Source: Chitinophagaceae bacterium
Lineage (GTDB): Bacteria > Bacteroidota > Bacteroidia > Chitinophagales > Chitinophagaceae
Length of the DNA: 15,877 nucleotides
Reading direction: 5' to 3'
NCBI GenBank assembly: GCA_947483345.1
Contig: CANKNL010000038.1
Location: 1 to 15,877, forward strand
Both the position numbers and the translations under genes were made by a program. The first letter of the stretch is position 1. Each line of letters opens with the position of its first letter. Shown piece by piece: positions 14,994 through 15,877 of this stretch. The notes under the pieces were generated by a model. The model was not told the origin of the DNA, made no database searches, and saw nothing but the letters and a program-made list of their open reading frames with translations.

Positions 14994-15001
14994 TAATTTT
15001 G
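14994..15001 (+). promoter_or_regulatory. Promoter -7 element (TAATTTTG) of the histidine kinase gene
   Basis: TAATTTTG is a perfect TAnnTTTG. It ends 1 nt before the first ATG (15003) and 4 nt before the second, in-frame ATG (15006). The 4-nt spacing at four other genes in the window favours the second ATG as the real start. Confidence 0.7.
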
Positions 15002-15005
15002 CATG

Positions 15006-15877
15006 ATGAATAAAACAGGTAAAAGATATTGGTTATCGCAAATAACCGGCTGGGGCGTTTGGGGGCTGATCATTTTGTATTTTAATTTTGTGGTTTTTGG
15101 CGACCGGTTAAAGGAACAAGGTGGGCAAAAGGAGAATTTGATCAGTCTGGTTATTTTTTTAGGAGCCGGTATTTTAACCACGCATATACTTCGGCTGATT
15201 ATAAAAAGGACCAACTGGTTAAAATTTTCGTATACCCGCATCGTTTTTCTTTTTCTGATATCTGTTATTACAACGGGTACTGTTTTATTTTATGGCGCTA
15301 ATTTTATTGAATACAAGTCGGGTTATTCGTACGAAAAATTTGTGATCAATAAACGGTTTGAAAAGGCTCAAAAGATGGAAGCCCAGTTTGGGATGGATTC
15401 GGTAGCCTATTTCAAAAAAGAGGAATTGGCAAAAGACAGCAGCATTAAAAAAGGCATTGCTGAAATAAAAAAATCGACCGGCTGGTGGCGCAATAAAAAA
15501 GGCGTTTGGGTGTACGAGGGTAAGACTGATCTGTTAAGTATTTACTATAATCTTTTACTGATTTCGATCTGGATGTTGATCTATATTTTGTATCACTATG
15601 TAGAAAAAAACAGGAATGATCAGTTGGATCGGTTAAAGCTGGAGTCTACGGTAAAAGAGCTGGAATTAAAAACCATCAAGTCGCATATCAATCCACATTT
15701 TATTTTTAATTCATTAAACAGTATTCGGGCGTTGGTAGATGAAAATCCCAAGCGGGCGCGGCGGGCCATTACTGAATTAAGCAATATTTTGCGCAGCAGT
15801 ATGCAGACCGAAAAATCGGAAACGGTAAGTTTGGAAAGGGAGCTGGAAATTGTAAAAGATTACCTGGCCCTGGAACA
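15006..15877 (+). CDS. LytS/YehU-type sensor histidine kinase, N-terminal part (cut by the window end)
   Basis: An open frame runs from ATG 15006 (or 15003) off the end of the window, giving 290 residues. Four membrane segments are predicted (about 13-32, 45-65, 78-98, 178-197). Between the third and fourth lies a charged loop of about 78 residues that should face the periplasm and may sense the signal. After a short coiled-coil-like linker (about 198-225) comes SHINPHFIFNSLNSIRAL, the hallmark of the His_kinase family of LytS/YehU proteins, with H231 the likely phosphorylated residue. Most relatives read AQINPHF; here S226-H227 replace AQ. The HATPase domain should follow outside the window, probably with a LytTR response-regulator gene. 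There is no sign of disruption. Confidence 0.9.
   Translation, partial: MNKTGKRYWLSQITGWGVWGLIILYFNFVVFGDRLKEQGGQKENLISLVIFLGAGILTTHILRLIIKRTNWLKFSYTRIVFLFLISVITTGTVLFYGANFIEYKSGYSYEKFVINKRFEKAQKMEAQFGMDSVAYFKKEELAKDSSIKKGIAEIKKSTGWWRNKKGVWVYEGKTDLLSIYYNLLLISIWMLIYILYHYVEKNRNDQLDRLKLESTVKELELKTIKSHINPHFIFNSLNSIRALVDENPKRARRAITELSNILRSSMQTEKSETVSLERELEIVKDYLALE

Noticed and set aside
15006..15877. Histidine kinase lacking its HATPase domain as a truncated gene
   Set aside because: The frame is open to the last base of the window, so the missing domain is an edge effect.

Overview
The window looks like ordinary chromosomal DNA of a member of the Bacteroidota, most likely Chitinophagaceae or a close relative. 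I judge this from protein resemblance, the moderate-to-low GC content, the absence of Shine-Dalgarno sequences, and repeated perfect or near-perfect copies of the Bacteroidota -7 promoter element TAnnTTTG just upstream of genes. No rRNA, tRNA, CRISPR array, IS element, integrase or phage gene was seen, and all major reading frames are intact. No stretch longer than 300 bases lacks a gene; the longest gap is 7160-7383.

Layout: the 3' end of an ABC-transporter ATPase gene (1-155, +) converges on an ald-tsaE operon (160-1812, -; alanine dehydrogenase and the tRNA t6A-modification ATPase). copA (1875-3986, +; Cu+-exporting P-type ATPase) diverges from tsaE across 62 bp. It converges tail to tail with a gene for a secreted protein of unknown function (3983-5137, -), and the two stop codons share one TTAA. 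recQ (5240-7159, +) is a long Bacteroidota-type RecQ with extra winged-helix-like sequence before its zinc cluster. The 224-bp gap 7160-7383 holds a terminator hairpin on the minus strand, a 21-codon ORF on the plus strand and an AT-only palindrome. Then come a membrane-anchored LtaS-type sulfatase/phosphotransferase (7384-9321, -) and a HerA/DUF853-type ATPase (9381-10943, -). The sulfatase promoter abuts the ATPase gene's terminator hairpin.

Diverging from these is a two-gene unit on the plus strand: a four-TM DUF2975 protein and a YozG-like mini-repressor, separated by 1 nt. It is followed by a di-heme cytochrome c peroxidase (11919-12863) and an OmpR/RprY-type response regulator (12988-13686) closed by a strong intrinsic terminator. 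ruvB (13823-14866, -) lies opposite. The window ends inside a LytS/YehU-type histidine kinase gene (from about 15006, +) that lacks its ATPase domain only because the window stops.

Most of these genes act separately: DNA repair (recQ, ruvB), copper detoxification, peroxide removal, envelope modification and tRNA modification. The strongest cross-cutting observation concerns five genes (tsaE, copA, the sulfatase gene, the peroxidase gene and the histidine kinase gene). Each has a TAnnTTT(G/A) element ending exactly 4 nt before a start codon, which suggests leaderless or nearly leaderless mRNAs and helps to choose start codons. I found no convincing previously undescribed multi-gene system. The best candidates for follow-up are the 7160-7383 region, the DUF2975/XRE pair and the unknown secreted protein.
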